This document shows positions 14,518-21,363 of a stretch of DNA of 22,725 nt, one piece after another. The DNA comes from a virus, in the IMG/VR virus record IMGVR_UViG_3300025759_000754, positions 1 through 22,725 of that record. One strand, 5' to 3'. The notes beneath the pieces were generated by a model. That model was not told where the DNA came from and ran no database searches. It worked only from the letters and a program-made list of their open reading frames with translations. Position 1 is the first letter of the stretch. Every line of letters starts with the position of its first letter. Made by a program: the position numbers and the translations under genes.

Positions 14518-16850
14518 CGTGCAGTCACTGGCCTTCCCGTGCTATCGACAAATGGATGTTCAGCAAATGCCATGTAGATATATGTGCCACCTGATGCGTT
14601 CCAGTCTGCTGATGTAGTTCTTGTTTTAAAACCATTAGATGTAAAATCATGCATTATAATTGATGAACTTTCTGCTGCATTTGAATTAGGGTCTAATCTT
14701 GCATCAGTTGGATTAAATGTGTTTCTTGTTGCATCATCAATATGCCAATCACCAGTGGTATCTGTTCTTTTAATTAAAACAAAAGAAGGTCTAAACCCTG
14801 TATAGACGAATGTTCCGTCTGTACTTCCATTCCCTTTGTACTTGCCAAACTTGCTATATCCTTCTATTTCTGCAAAAACATAAGACACAAAGTTATCACC
14901 AGAACTATTAAATTCAGTATTGTTAGTAAGATTTGGTAATGTAATAGTTGTTGAACTAAAAGTACAAGGAAGATTGCCATCATCCCCACCAGTGTCAAAT
15001 TGCATTCTATCAAAAATTGTACTTCCAAATATCTGCCAAGTCACTGCTTGGTCTCTATTTTTGTGAATCATAATCTTTGGAGTTATCCCTAGACCATGAC
15101 CTAATGACTGACTTGGTGTTCCATTACCAGTCCAAGTTAAAATTGAGAAACCACTAGTTTGAGATACTTGAACTGTTGTAGTAATATCTCCGTCTGTGTT
15201 CGATGAAGTCGAACCACCATTGACTAACCAGTTCCAAGTTACATAAGTTCTACTATTAAAATAAAATTCACCACTATTAATAGAACCTTCAACAACTGTC
15301 ATTCCACCATTTCTAGCACTTACAGTTGTATCTATTAAATTACCAGATGCAGTTGTTTCACTAACATTCCTATTACTACTTAACATTTTTGTTTCATTAT
15401 ATCCTCTTGATGAGTCAAAAAGAAAATGTGCTTCAATATTATTTCTATTTTTTCTCCAAGAAAAATCAGGTTGGAAACTTAGGTTACCAAGATTATAAGT
15501 ACCATTTGATGATGATGCAGTGTCTAAATAAGTATCAAAATACTGACTCCCATCACCAATCGTAGGAGATAAGACACTCGCTAAGTTCTTGGTACAGAGT
15601 GCGAGATAGCCACTAGGGGGTGCGTATTCAAAGTTTCCATATCCATTGTCGTCAGTATTACCGGATGTGATTGCGAATGAGGGATTGCCAAAGTTTACTT
15701 CAGTTATACCTATCCCAGTTGTTGTATTATCCCAAACTACAAAATTCCAAGTTTTTGATGTGTCAATTCCTGTAAACGCATCACCTTGAGAAACTCCATT
15801 TAAATAAAATGTTATTGTTCCATTATCGGCATCATATAATAAACTCACTATATCATTTGATGAAATAGCAGTACCATAAGCAGTGCTAGTTCCACCACTA
15901 CCTTCATAAGGTATTTTATCTCCATTCTTTTTATAAAAATAACCATACAAACTTAATGAATTTGCTCCTTGATTCCAAGTATCTAATTCTATTATTCCAA
16001 AATTTTGAAAACCACTAACATCAGTTGGTTTCATTTCACAATACCATTTACCTGTAGTCATACTAAAGGTTGATACTCCACTGTTATCTATTGTTTCACT
16101 AGAAGCACCATTAATTTTTAAATTACCTTCGCTTAATGTATAAGCACCTCTGATTAAAGGATTCAAAGTAGCAAAATTATTATCAGGAGTATCGGTTACT
16201 TGATCACCACTACCATTTTTTGTGAAATCATTTCCATTACCTGAACTATCTGTTCCCAAACTTCCAGAGCTAGCAAACTTTAAAAAGAAACCATTGGTGC
16301 CATACGTGACGCTTGGTGTTGTTTTTGGTTTCCATTGACCGTTAGTATCAGTTTCACCAAAGTCCGATGCTTGATAAGCAGTGCCATCGGTAAAATTATA
16401 ATGAGCCAAAGTAAACTCACTATATCTAACAACATCATTGTATCTACCTATGTGATGTGCGTTGGTGCTATTTACCCATGTACTTTCATTTTGAGGGAAA
16501 TCACCATAGTCTTGATTAAATGTAACTTGCTCACCGTTAACATATAATTTTACTCTGTTGGACGCACTTGCTTGAGTCGTATCGACAGCAAGAACTATGT
16601 GATACCAAGCAGACACATCTCTAAAAACCATGTCGGTTACGTAACCATAGTCCGTGCCACTGTCGGCATGATATATATAAAACTTATCGTTTGTTCTCCA
16701 TCCAATAGAATACCATTGACTTGCGTTTAAAAAAACATCCATGAGAGTAGTCGTATAGGCTAGTGTATGTCTTTTTACCCAACAAGATATTGTGTAAGTT
16801 CTTCTGTCTCCTTGACTACTTGGTGTTCTTGATAAATACGTATCAGCCAT
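14514..16850 (-). CDS. Large adhesin: LamG + SPRY + DUF7483-like domains (cassette I)
   Basis: A 778-aa paralogue of the 810-aa protein at 8132-10564. The LamG-like part is at about 15-165 (YTISCWVKRHTL, AWYHIVLAVDTTQASASNRV, KLYVNGEQV, LAHYNFTDGTAYQASDFGET). Then come the LGTDSSGNGNDFT linker and a SPRY-like domain at about 255-405 (FSMTTGKWYCEMKPTD, VSLLYDADNGTITFYLNGVS). After YAPPSGYLALCTKNLASVLS comes the C-terminal DUF7483-like domain (LGNLSFQPDFSWRKN, QSLGHGLGITPKIMIHKNRD, DGTFVYTGFRPSFVLIKRTD, ending IYMAFAEHPFVDSTGRPVTA). It follows the IPT protein at 16850-17626 by TAATG and overlaps the next IPT gene by ATGA. It probably binds host-surface glycans; the ligand cannot be told. Confidence 0.85.
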   Translation of the reverse strand: MADTYLSRTPSSQGDRRTYTISCWVKRHTLAYTTTLMDVFLNASQWYSIGWRTNDKFYIYHADSGTDYGYVTDMVFRDVSAWYHIVLAVDTTQASASNRVKLYVNGEQVTFNQDYGDFPQNESTWVNSTNAHHIGRYNDVVRYSEFTLAHYNFTDGTAYQASDFGETDTNGQWKPKTTPSVTYGTNGFFLKFASSGSLGTDSSGNGNDFTKNGSGDQVTDTPDNNFATLNPLIRGAYTLSEGNLKINGASSETIDNSGVSTFSMTTGKWYCEMKPTDVSGFQNFGIIELDTWNQGANSLSLYGYFYKKNGDKIPYEGSGGTSTAYGTAISSNDIVSLLYDADNGTITFYLNGVSQGDAFTGIDTSKTWNFVVWDNTTTGIGITEVNFGNPSFAITSGNTDDNGYGNFEYAPPSGYLALCTKNLASVLSPTIGDGSQYFDTYLDTASSSNGTYNLGNLSFQPDFSWRKNRNNIEAHFLFDSSRGYNETKMLSSNRNVSETTASGNLIDTTVSARNGGMTVVEGSINSGEFYFNSRTYVTWNWLVNGGSTSSNTDGDITTTVQVSQTSGFSILTWTGNGTPSQSLGHGLGITPKIMIHKNRDQAVTWQIFGSTIFDRMQFDTGGDDGNLPCTFSSTTITLPNLTNNTEFNSSGDNFVSYVFAEIEGYSKFGKYKGNGSTDGTFVYTGFRPSFVLIKRTDTTGDWHIDDATRNTFNPTDARLDPNSNAAESSSIIMHDFTSNGFKTRTTSADWNASGGTYIYMAFAEHPFVDSTGRPVTAR

Positions 16851-17626
16851 TAACTAAACCTCATCCCTTCTGTTATACCAACATCAATAGTGATTGAAAA
16901 GGCACGATCAGAAGTTTGTGACTCTTGATCCGTTGCTCTGATTGTAAAATTATAGGTCGTTGCTGCAATAATAGAACTGCTTTCGGTGCCTGCAATATAA
17001 ACGGTATTTTGTGTGCTTCCTAAACTCAGTCCTGTCGGTAGGGTGCCTGACTGCACACTAAAATCAACAGCCGAATCAGAGCTTGCTGTAATGGCTACGT
17101 TGACTGCATCTCCTTTTTCAAAAGTACCTAAGGTGCCTGCCGCTGTTGAGAATACAGGAGCCGTAGAAACTTGTAAGTCAGCGTTGGTGGAACGAGTCGC
17201 TAAACCTGAATCGTTTTCAATACGAATATAATAATCACCGGCGGTAGTAATATTCGTGCTAGCAGTAACATTGGAAGAACTATTTAAAGTAATGGTATTA
17301 GGTTTAAGAATAGCACCTGTTGTATTCACAAATTCAAAAACTGTTGTGGCTGTAAATCCTGTTCCTAAGATTGTTACGTCTGTTGTTGTGGAAGGTTCAA
17401 TGGCGGTTGGTGAAATAGAAGTGTAAGTTGGTGATTGACCAAGAAGTGTAACATTACCTGATAGACGAGCATCGGCTAACGTTCCTGAACTGATGTTGTC
17501 AGCATTGAGTCCTGTTAATCCGTTTCCGTCTAACGTACCTGTTACATTAACAGTGCTCCCTGCGTTTCCTAATTGAAGGGTACTGGAACTTTGAGGTAAT
17601 ATTGTATCGACTTCAATTTGTGACAT
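16850..17626 (-). CDS. IPT/TIG plus Ig-like fibre protein (cassette I)
   Basis: A 258-aa member of the triplicated family. The N-terminus is EVDTILPQSSSTLQLGNAGS followed by NVTGTLDGNGLTGLNADNI and SGTLADARLSGNV. The IPT/TIG domain is at about 68-152 (YTSISPTAIEPSTTTDVTIL, GTGFTATTVFEFVN, DYYIRIENDSGLATRS). The Ig-like He_PIG-type domain is at about 165-248 (GTLGTFEKGDAVNVAITAS, QSGTLPTGLSLGS, DRAFSITID), and the tail is GITEGMRFS. It is the first adhesin cassette gene in transcription order and overlaps the upstream 149-aa gene by TAATG. Its C-terminal domain is almost identical in protein sequence to that of the cassette III copy (VDFS...LPTGLSLGSTQNTVYIAGTE), closer there than to the adjacent cassette II copy. 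Confidence 0.85.
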   Translation of the reverse strand: MSQIEVDTILPQSSSTLQLGNAGSTVNVTGTLDGNGLTGLNADNISSGTLADARLSGNVTLLGQSPTYTSISPTAIEPSTTTDVTILGTGFTATTVFEFVNTTGAILKPNTITLNSSSNVTASTNITTAGDYYIRIENDSGLATRSTNADLQVSTAPVFSTAAGTLGTFEKGDAVNVAITASSDSAVDFSVQSGTLPTGLSLGSTQNTVYIAGTESSSIIAATTYNFTIRATDQESQTSDRAFSITIDVGITEGMRFS

Positions 17627-18075
17627 TAAATAACGACTAATGTACCTGTGACGGTAACATTTCCTGTAACTGACACAGGACCTGCTAAAACAGCCGAAGC
17701 AATAGTTTGGTCTTCTGTAATAATAGTATCATGTGTATTAATAAAAGTGGTTGCATCCATTCCTGCGGAAGGAGTTTTACTGGCGGGTAAAGTACAAATA
17801 ACTGTTTTTTCACCTGCTGCGAAATCTACTTTATTGTCAGCGTTTGATGATGAGATAACCGTGTCTCGTGATAAGGTATCGGGAGTAGCATCGGTAATTG
17901 TACCATAGCCCACTTCCCACTGATCATCGAGAAAAATAGAATAATAAGTTTGATTAGTATCTCCAACTCCAGCAACAAAAGTTTCAAATCCTTCAACTGC
18001 ACCATCTAAATCAAAAGTGCCTGTTCCTGTGGTTGTACTAGTTTCTTTTACACGATCATTTAAAATAAAAGCCAT
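17626..18075 (-). CDS. Fibre-adaptor-like structural protein (149 aa)
   Basis: The protein starts MAFILNDRVKETSTTTGTGT and continues DLDGAVEGFETFVAGVGDTN, with YYSIFLDDQWEVGYGTITDA, TPDTLSRDTVISSSNADNKV and VDFAAGEKTVICTLPASK at about 44-100. I recognise this as a recurrent module in marine phage late operons, usually next to fibre genes and sometimes as the N-terminal part of larger fibres. The C-terminal TIASAVLAGPVSVTGNVTVT then GTLVVI looks like a short beta-helix or trimerisation segment similar to the TGN repeats of the fibre at 7335-8117. It has no enzymatic motif. It is coupled by TAATG both to the repeat protein upstream and to the first adhesin cassette downstream, so it may link the cassette proteins to the tail. 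Confidence 0.78.
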   Translation of the reverse strand: MAFILNDRVKETSTTTGTGTFDLDGAVEGFETFVAGVGDTNQTYYSIFLDDQWEVGYGTITDATPDTLSRDTVISSSNADNKVDFAAGEKTVICTLPASKTPSAGMDATTFINTHDTIITEDQTIASAVLAGPVSVTGNVTVTGTLVVI

Positions 18076-19067
18076 TAAGCGACCTCTCTGTCATCTACGT
18101 CTGTCCATACATTTGTAGCAGAATCATCGACTTCTGTCCACGCATTAGTGTTGCTGTCATCGACAGGGGTCCAAGCGTTCGTGACTCCCGGGACCACAGG
18201 CGACCATGCAATAACACCTACGCCTGTTTGAGCAACTGATAATTCAATACCTGTTGGAATTACAATTGCTGAACCAGTAGCTACAACGCTTCCTTGAGCT
18301 GTGCTTAAAGCTTCGCCTGTAACATCGACATCTGCTCCTGCTTGAACTTCTACAGAACCTTGAATGATGGTTAACGGAATACCTGTTAAAGTAACGAAAG
18401 CCGAACCAGTGACAGTTTCATCACCAATCGCAGGTGTGAGTTCTTCGCCTGTAACATCAACCTGAGCCCCCGCTGATACAACAACGCTTCCTTGAGTAGA
18501 AGATAAAGCTTCGCCTGTAACAGGTACATTAGCATTTGCTATTACATTTTCGTCTCCAATAGATAATGTTAAATCTTGACCAGTAAGTTCGACAACTGCA
18601 GAACCTGTAACAACAGATTCACCGATTGAAGTTTCAATTAAAGCTTCTGCTCCAACGACAATGGTTGTTTGACCACCAGCAGAAATTGAATAGGGACCAA
18701 TTGCAAAGGACATGCTTTCACCAGTCGGGAAAGCAGTGATGTCAGGTAAGAAGACAGTAACATCTCCTTGAGTAGAAGAAACAGCTTCACCAGTTGGGAA
18801 GACGGTAGCTCCTGTTGCTGTTGCAACAGAGCCTTGAGCACTAGATAAGATTTGTCCAGTAACAGTAACATTAGCATCCCCACTTATGGTTGCGTTACCA
18901 ATTACTGAGTTAAGAGCTTGACCTGTTAGAGAAACAGTAGCATTTCCTACAACTGTGGTTGTACCAAAAGCTGTAGATAATGCTTGTCCAGAAACAAGAA
19001 CGATAGCATTCTTACTTCCTTGAGCACTAAACGAATCTTCAGCAAAGGTTGTAGTTCCAAAAAACAT
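18075..19067 (-). CDS. 22-residue-repeat beta-solenoid-like protein with an 11-residue Trp-repeat tail
   Basis: A 330-aa repeat protein of unknown function. After a short start (MFFGTTTFAEDSFSAQGSKN), residues 20-287 form twelve repeats, nearly all 22 residues long, of the type A.V.VTGEALSS.QGSV.V.(A/T)G. The TG pairs fall at residues 48, 70, 92, 115, 162, 184, 206, 228, 250 and 272, with degenerate copies at 26 and about 138. Residues 288-330 switch to four 11-residue repeats with Trp at exactly 288, 299, 310 and 321 (AWSPVVPGVTN, AWTPVDDSNTN, AWTEVDDSATN, VWTDVDDREVA). The pattern suggests a beta-solenoid or beta-roll rod with a distinct acidic tip. It lies between the 148-aa and the 149-aa structural genes, so a virion fibre or spike part is likely. 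Upstream is a 43-base gap with inverted repeats. Confidence 0.78.
   Translation of the reverse strand: MFFGTTTFAEDSFSAQGSKNAIVLVSGQALSTAFGTTTVVGNATVSLTGQALNSVIGNATISGDANVTVTGQILSSAQGSVATATGATVFPTGEAVSSTQGDVTVFLPDITAFPTGESMSFAIGPYSISAGGQTTIVVGAEALIETSIGESVVTGSAVVELTGQDLTLSIGDENVIANANVPVTGEALSSTQGSVVVSAGAQVDVTGEELTPAIGDETVTGSAFVTLTGIPLTIIQGSVEVQAGADVDVTGEALSTAQGSVVATGSAIVIPTGIELSVAQTGVGVIAWSPVVPGVTNAWTPVDDSNTNAWTEVDDSATNVWTDVDDREVA
18078..18209 (-). repeat. Four tandem 33-bp coding repeats (11 residues, Trp at each)
   Basis: Residues 287-330 of the same protein. Trp is spaced exactly 11 residues apart four times, with the following VDD retained in the last three. The period is half that of the preceding 22-residue repeat. 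Confidence 0.85.
18207..19010 (-). repeat. Twelve tandem 66-bp coding repeats (22 residues each)
   Basis: This is the DNA stretch coding residues 20-287 of the repeat protein. The period is 22 residues with two or three one- or two-residue insertions in the middle repeats. The consensus core is (V/L)TG(E/Q)(A/D)L(S/T)S.(Q/I)G, then a strand and a G(A/S) turn. Confidence 0.85.
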
Positions 19068-19088
19068 AGTTGTATCTTAGCCCAACTA
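19067..19088. repeat. Short inverted repeat upstream of the 22-residue-repeat gene
   Basis: TAGTTG (19067-19072) and CAACTA (19083-19088) are perfect inverted arms with a 10-base loop, right at the start codon of the repeat protein. In the transcript this weak hairpin would cover the ribosome-binding area. It could be chance, given the short arms. Confidence 0.3.
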
Positions 19089-19106
19089 CAACAAAAGCTA
19101 AATACT

Positions 19107-19129
19107 TATATTAAGATATTCTTAATATA
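19107..19129. terminator. Perfect 10-bp inverted repeat, possible weak terminator or attenuator
   Basis: TATATTAAGA and TCTTAATATA flank a three-base TAT loop and overlap the stop codon of the 148-aa gene (19113-19111). The stem is nearly all A-T, so its stability is low, and on the minus strand it is followed by a moderately T-rich stretch rather than a clean T tract. It sits in one of the longest gaps of the minus-strand array (43 bases), which makes a regulatory or RNA-processing role plausible. A normal strong terminator it is not. Confidence 0.4.
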
Positions 19130-19557
19130 GCGTTAGATGCGTCTGCTGTTGGGAACTGAATTGTAAACGTGCCTGATGTTGAAGTCTTCACTGCACCAAA
19201 ATCTAAAACCATTACCGCTGCATTTGTATTAGTAGTAGCAGAAGTATTAGAATTATAGATCACGGCAGCTTGTGCTGAAATTGTAGCACTGGTGAAACTT
19301 AAATCAGCAAAGTCAATAAATGCTGTTGCACCTGACCCCGAAGCACCTTGATTTGTTAATGCACCACCGCCCGCAGAATAAGAACCTGATGCACTTACTT
19401 CATTAGAAGTTGTGTATGCAGTGGTTGTATTACTGAGAGTTGCAGATGCGTCATACAAAGCAAGCTTAAATGCGTCTCCACCAGAGGATCTAAAATCATG
19501 CTCGCCTTCCAATAGTTCAACTTTAAAACTATCGCAGACTGCTTGTGTAATTGCCAT
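19111..19557 (-). CDS. Conserved phage structural protein (148 aa)
   Basis: It starts MAITQAVCDSFKVELLEGEH DFRSS and carries DAFKLALYDASATLSNTTTA, YTTSNEVSASGSYSAGGGAL, IDFADLSFTSATISAQAAVI and the end FTIQFPTADASNAILRIS. From memory, this exact type (MAITQAVC.SFK.ELL.G.HDF ... FK.ALY ... AYT..NEV ... FTIQFPT) is one of the most frequent hypothetical structural proteins in marine and aquatic phages, next to connector and fibre genes. The fold looks all-beta with alternating strands; no catalytic residues are evident. A GGAGGT site inside the end of the upstream gene gives a strong start. Minor tail or connector-associated virion protein is the best inference. Confidence 0.8.
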   Translation of the reverse strand: MAITQAVCDSFKVELLEGEHDFRSSGGDAFKLALYDASATLSNTTTAYTTSNEVSASGSYSAGGGALTNQGASGSGATAFIDFADLSFTSATISAQAAVIYNSNTSATTNTNAAVMVLDFGAVKTSTSGTFTIQFPTADASNAILRIS

Positions 19558-19559
19558 CT

Positions 19560-20222
19560 TTATTTACCTCCGGGATCTACTGATCTAAGAGGAATACGGA
19601 GGACCCCATCTGCGTATTCATCTCTGCGTTTTCTGCCCATTTGAGTTTGTGCTAAATTTTGCACTGCCTGAGCATACTTTTGTTCGTATAATTGCACATA
19701 TGGAGGATTTTTCAAGTAGGAAAAAGCTTCTGCTGTTGTGCCATAAATTAAAACTTCGGGTGCGTTGGTAGACAACCAAGTAGTTGTGTTAGAACTAGAT
19801 AAATGATCAGGTGTTTTGTTATACCATAATTCAATCTCATAAGCTAAATCGGGTGTAGGAGCGAATATCATCGTATTCTGATCCCAGTTTGCATAATATT
19901 TTGGCTTTCCTGTGTCGGAACGATCCACATTATACTCATCAATAAAGGTAGTATCCCTTTGTTCTAGCCATGTTCGATCCCCCGTAATTTGATCTTTTAT
20001 CTGAACTCCTCGCTCAAATGCAAAATCATCAGGCATCGTGATAAAAGGACTACCAATGGTGAAACTAGAAAACTGAAACTTTCGAAAAGCATCGAGGTCA
20101 AGTTCTCTTTGAATTTTGTTTTCTACATTTACAATAAATACATCAATAATAGAATCTGATAATACTTCAGACCCTACTTCTGTGTAGTTTCTTACATTTG
20201 TTAATAGTTCAGAATAATTCAT
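19560..20222 (-). CDS. Head-tail connector/adaptor protein (phage SU10 adaptor-like)
   Basis: A 220-aa protein with the layout of the SU10-type adaptor family that sits under the portal. The helical start MNYSELLTNVRNYTEVGSEV leads to SIIDVFIVNVENKIQRELDL DAFRK (24-48). A beta segment ITMPDDFAFERGVQI follows (61-75), then TWLEQRDTTFIDEYNVDR and TGKPKYYANWDQNTMIFAPT at about 84-123. YEIELWYNKTPDHLS (128-142) comes next, then TWLSTNAPEVLIYGTTAEAF (148-167) and the helix QLYEQKYAQAVQNLAQTQMG. The pattern ENKI.R.L.....R, LP.DF, G.P.YYA..., TWLS.NAP..L.YG and YE..Y is what I know for this family. It follows two further connector-region genes and overlaps the 112-aa gene as ATGA. Confidence 0.82.
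   Translation of the reverse strand: MNYSELLTNVRNYTEVGSEVLSDSIIDVFIVNVENKIQRELDLDAFRKFQFSSFTIGSPFITMPDDFAFERGVQIKDQITGDRTWLEQRDTTFIDEYNVDRSDTGKPKYYANWDQNTMIFAPTPDLAYEIELWYNKTPDHLSSSNTTTWLSTNAPEVLIYGTTAEAFSYLKNPPYVQLYEQKYAQAVQNLAQTQMGRKRRDEYADGVLRIPLRSVDPGGK
19566..19571 (-). promoter_or_regulatory. Strong ribosome binding site of the 148-aa gene
   Basis: GGAGGT on the minus strand lies eight bases before the ATG at 19557 and is embedded in the last Gly-Gly codons of the upstream adaptor gene. It is one of the strongest Shine-Dalgarno matches I saw in the window, fitting a protein needed in quantity. Confidence 0.7.
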
Positions 20223-20557
20223 GAGATCACCACTGTTACTGTGCCTGCTGCTACAGACATTTTTGTATCTTTATTTTTAGTCAATGGTTGCATTCCTGTC
20301 GATAAAAAAGTGTTGATGCTTGTGCCGTCTGTTGGTGGGTACACTGTTGTATCGGCAACCTGACCTTTAGCCATTTGTAAAGCTTCACGGTCTGTTGATT
20401 GTTTTTTTGTTTGAATTAATTGTGGATGCTTGGGCTCGAATTCTGAAACATGGACAATGGAACCGTTCCATTCTTTCACCATTTCTTTATAGGGGAAAGC
20501 TGCTCCCGAGCGATCGGATATTCTTTGTGAATATTTACCTGTTGCGTATTTTGCCAT
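20219..20557 (-). CDS. Small connector-region protein, unknown function (112 aa)
   Basis: The protein starts MAKYATGKYSQRISDRSGAA and continues FPYKEMVKEWNGSIVHVSEF, then EPKHPQLIQTKKQ, a polar middle and a beta-type end MSVAAGTVTVVIS. The first 50 residues, with S.RSG.AFPY.EMV.EWNG..VH.SEFE.KHPQL, are, from memory, a highly repeated motif in short phage proteins lying between the two adaptor-type proteins in marine phages. No function is known to me. Overlaps (TAATG on the upstream side, ATGA on the downstream side) tie it to both adaptor genes, so a part in head completion or tail joining is likely. Confidence 0.75.
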   Translation of the reverse strand: MAKYATGKYSQRISDRSGAAFPYKEMVKEWNGSIVHVSEFEPKHPQLIQTKKQSTDREALQMAKGQVADTTVYPPTDGTSINTFLSTGMQPLTKNKDTKMSVAAGTVTVVIS

Positions 20558-21225
20558 TATGAACCTACAAAGTAATTTTGAGGTGTAAGGAATACACTAT
20601 CTCTACCACCGTCAGTATCTGCGGCTCTTTTCCAAACATCTTCGTATTCAAATTTTAAATCTGCCATACGTTCAGGAGCTTTTTTCATTGCAATGTAATA
20701 TGCAAGTCCTGCTACTAAACAAGGATAAAATCTAAAAGGTAAATCGGTCGTGTTTGTGTATGCTCCCGCATCTTGTATTCTAGTTAAGGCGTTGTAAACA
20801 ATCGTATATGATTGATCCGCCGCCGGATAAAAGTACATGACTGGATTAATCTGACCGTCGAAAAAGAACTGAGTTGGTCTTCCTGTTGTTGATTTAACGG
20901 GAGTATTTAAGTATTCAGCTCTACTGATTTTATCCACGGTGTAATCAGTGGTTCCATCTCGAACAATAACATCCAAAACATCAACGATATCAGAAGCAAA
21001 ATCAGCAGTGTTACTTTGATCATTTGTGGATATTGTGGCCGTTCTTTGTTTAATCGTCCAAACATTAATCCCACGGTTTGCCCATTCAGCAAACATGATA
21101 TTAAGAACGCGTCTAGCAGAGTGTATGTCATATCCAGTACGAGTCTGAAGACCACATCTCTCATATGCTTCTTCTATAGCATCATCAATACTTAGATTAA
21201 AATCAGTTGTTCCCGAAGTTGCCAT
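20557..21225 (-). CDS. Head-completion/tail-accessory protein (P22 gp4-like)
   Basis: A 222-aa mostly helical protein resembling the gp4-type head-tail connector of short-tailed phages. The N-terminal helix LSIDDAIEEAYERCGLQTRT then GYDIHSARRVLNIMFAEWAN (11-50) is the typical signature. NVWTIKQRTATIS, IVDVLDVIVRDGTTDYTVDK and ISRAEYLNTPVKSTTGRPTQ provide the beta part. YFYPAADQSYTIVYNALTRI (131-150) and FRFYPCLVAGLAYYIAMKKA (164-183) form the next blocks, with a C-terminal helix DLKFEYEDVWKRAAD. It is expected to bind below the portal and complete the DNA exit channel. It begins with the TAATGGC junction, overlapping the stop of the tiny 41-aa gene. Confidence 0.8.
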   Translation of the reverse strand: MATSGTTDFNLSIDDAIEEAYERCGLQTRTGYDIHSARRVLNIMFAEWANRGINVWTIKQRTATISTNDQSNTADFASDIVDVLDVIVRDGTTDYTVDKISRAEYLNTPVKSTTGRPTQFFFDGQINPVMYFYPAADQSYTIVYNALTRIQDAGAYTNTTDLPFRFYPCLVAGLAYYIAMKKAPERMADLKFEYEDVWKRAADTDGGRDSVFLTPQNYFVGS

Positions 21226-21350
21226 TATTTTTTCATTTTCTTAACAGAACCACCATACATGTAACCCTTGACCATTCCGCCCTTCATCATTTTAACGGGA
21301 GATTTGCCACCTGTTTTCATGTAGGTTTTTTTCTTACAATTTGCTGCCAT
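21225..21350 (-). CDS. Tiny Lys/Met/Gly-rich phage protein (41 aa)
   Basis: The frame from ATG 21350 to TAA 21227-21225 encodes MAANCKKKTYMKTGGKSPVK then MMKGGMVKGYMYGGSVKKMK K. It is strongly basic (14 Lys) with Met and Gly-Gly repeats. AAAGGAG is spaced six bases from this ATG; an ATG three bases further upstream (21353) is possible but too close to it. The stop overlaps the next ATG as TAATGGC, the array's usual junction. Short proteins containing (M/V)KGYMYGG are, from memory, common in marine phage late operons; the role is unknown, and nucleic-acid binding is a guess from charge. It is too short for ordinary ORF calling. Confidence 0.75.
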   Translation of the reverse strand: MAANCKKKTYMKTGGKSPVKMMKGGMVKGYMYGGSVKKMKK

Positions 21351-21356
21351 CATAGA

Positions 21357-21363
21357 CTCCTTT
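21357..21363 (-). promoter_or_regulatory. Ribosome binding site of the 41-aa gene
   Basis: AAAGGAG on the minus strand ends six bases before ATG 21350. This favours the second of the two adjacent ATG codons as the start. Confidence 0.6.

Larger units (their letters stand above)
14514..17626 (-). repeat. Adhesin cassette I (IPT/Ig gene + LamG-SPRY-DUF7483-like gene)
   Basis: The first of three tandem two-gene units of about 3.1-3.2 kb. Order on the minus strand: 258-aa IPT/Ig protein, then 778-aa adhesin. The domain order matches units II and III; homology is mainly at the protein level with short conserved DNA words. Confidence 0.88.

Noticed and set aside
8132-17626. Diversity-generating retroelement acting on the adhesins
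   Set aside because: No reverse transcriptase, no template repeat and no adenine-biased variable region was seen in the window. The adhesin domains are LamG/SPRY/Ig-like rather than C-type-lectin variable regions. An element outside the window cannot be excluded.
18207-19010. CRISPR-like regular repeats
   Set aside because: The repeat is in the protein (22 residues) and diverges at the DNA level; there are no identical direct repeats with unique spacers and no cas genes.
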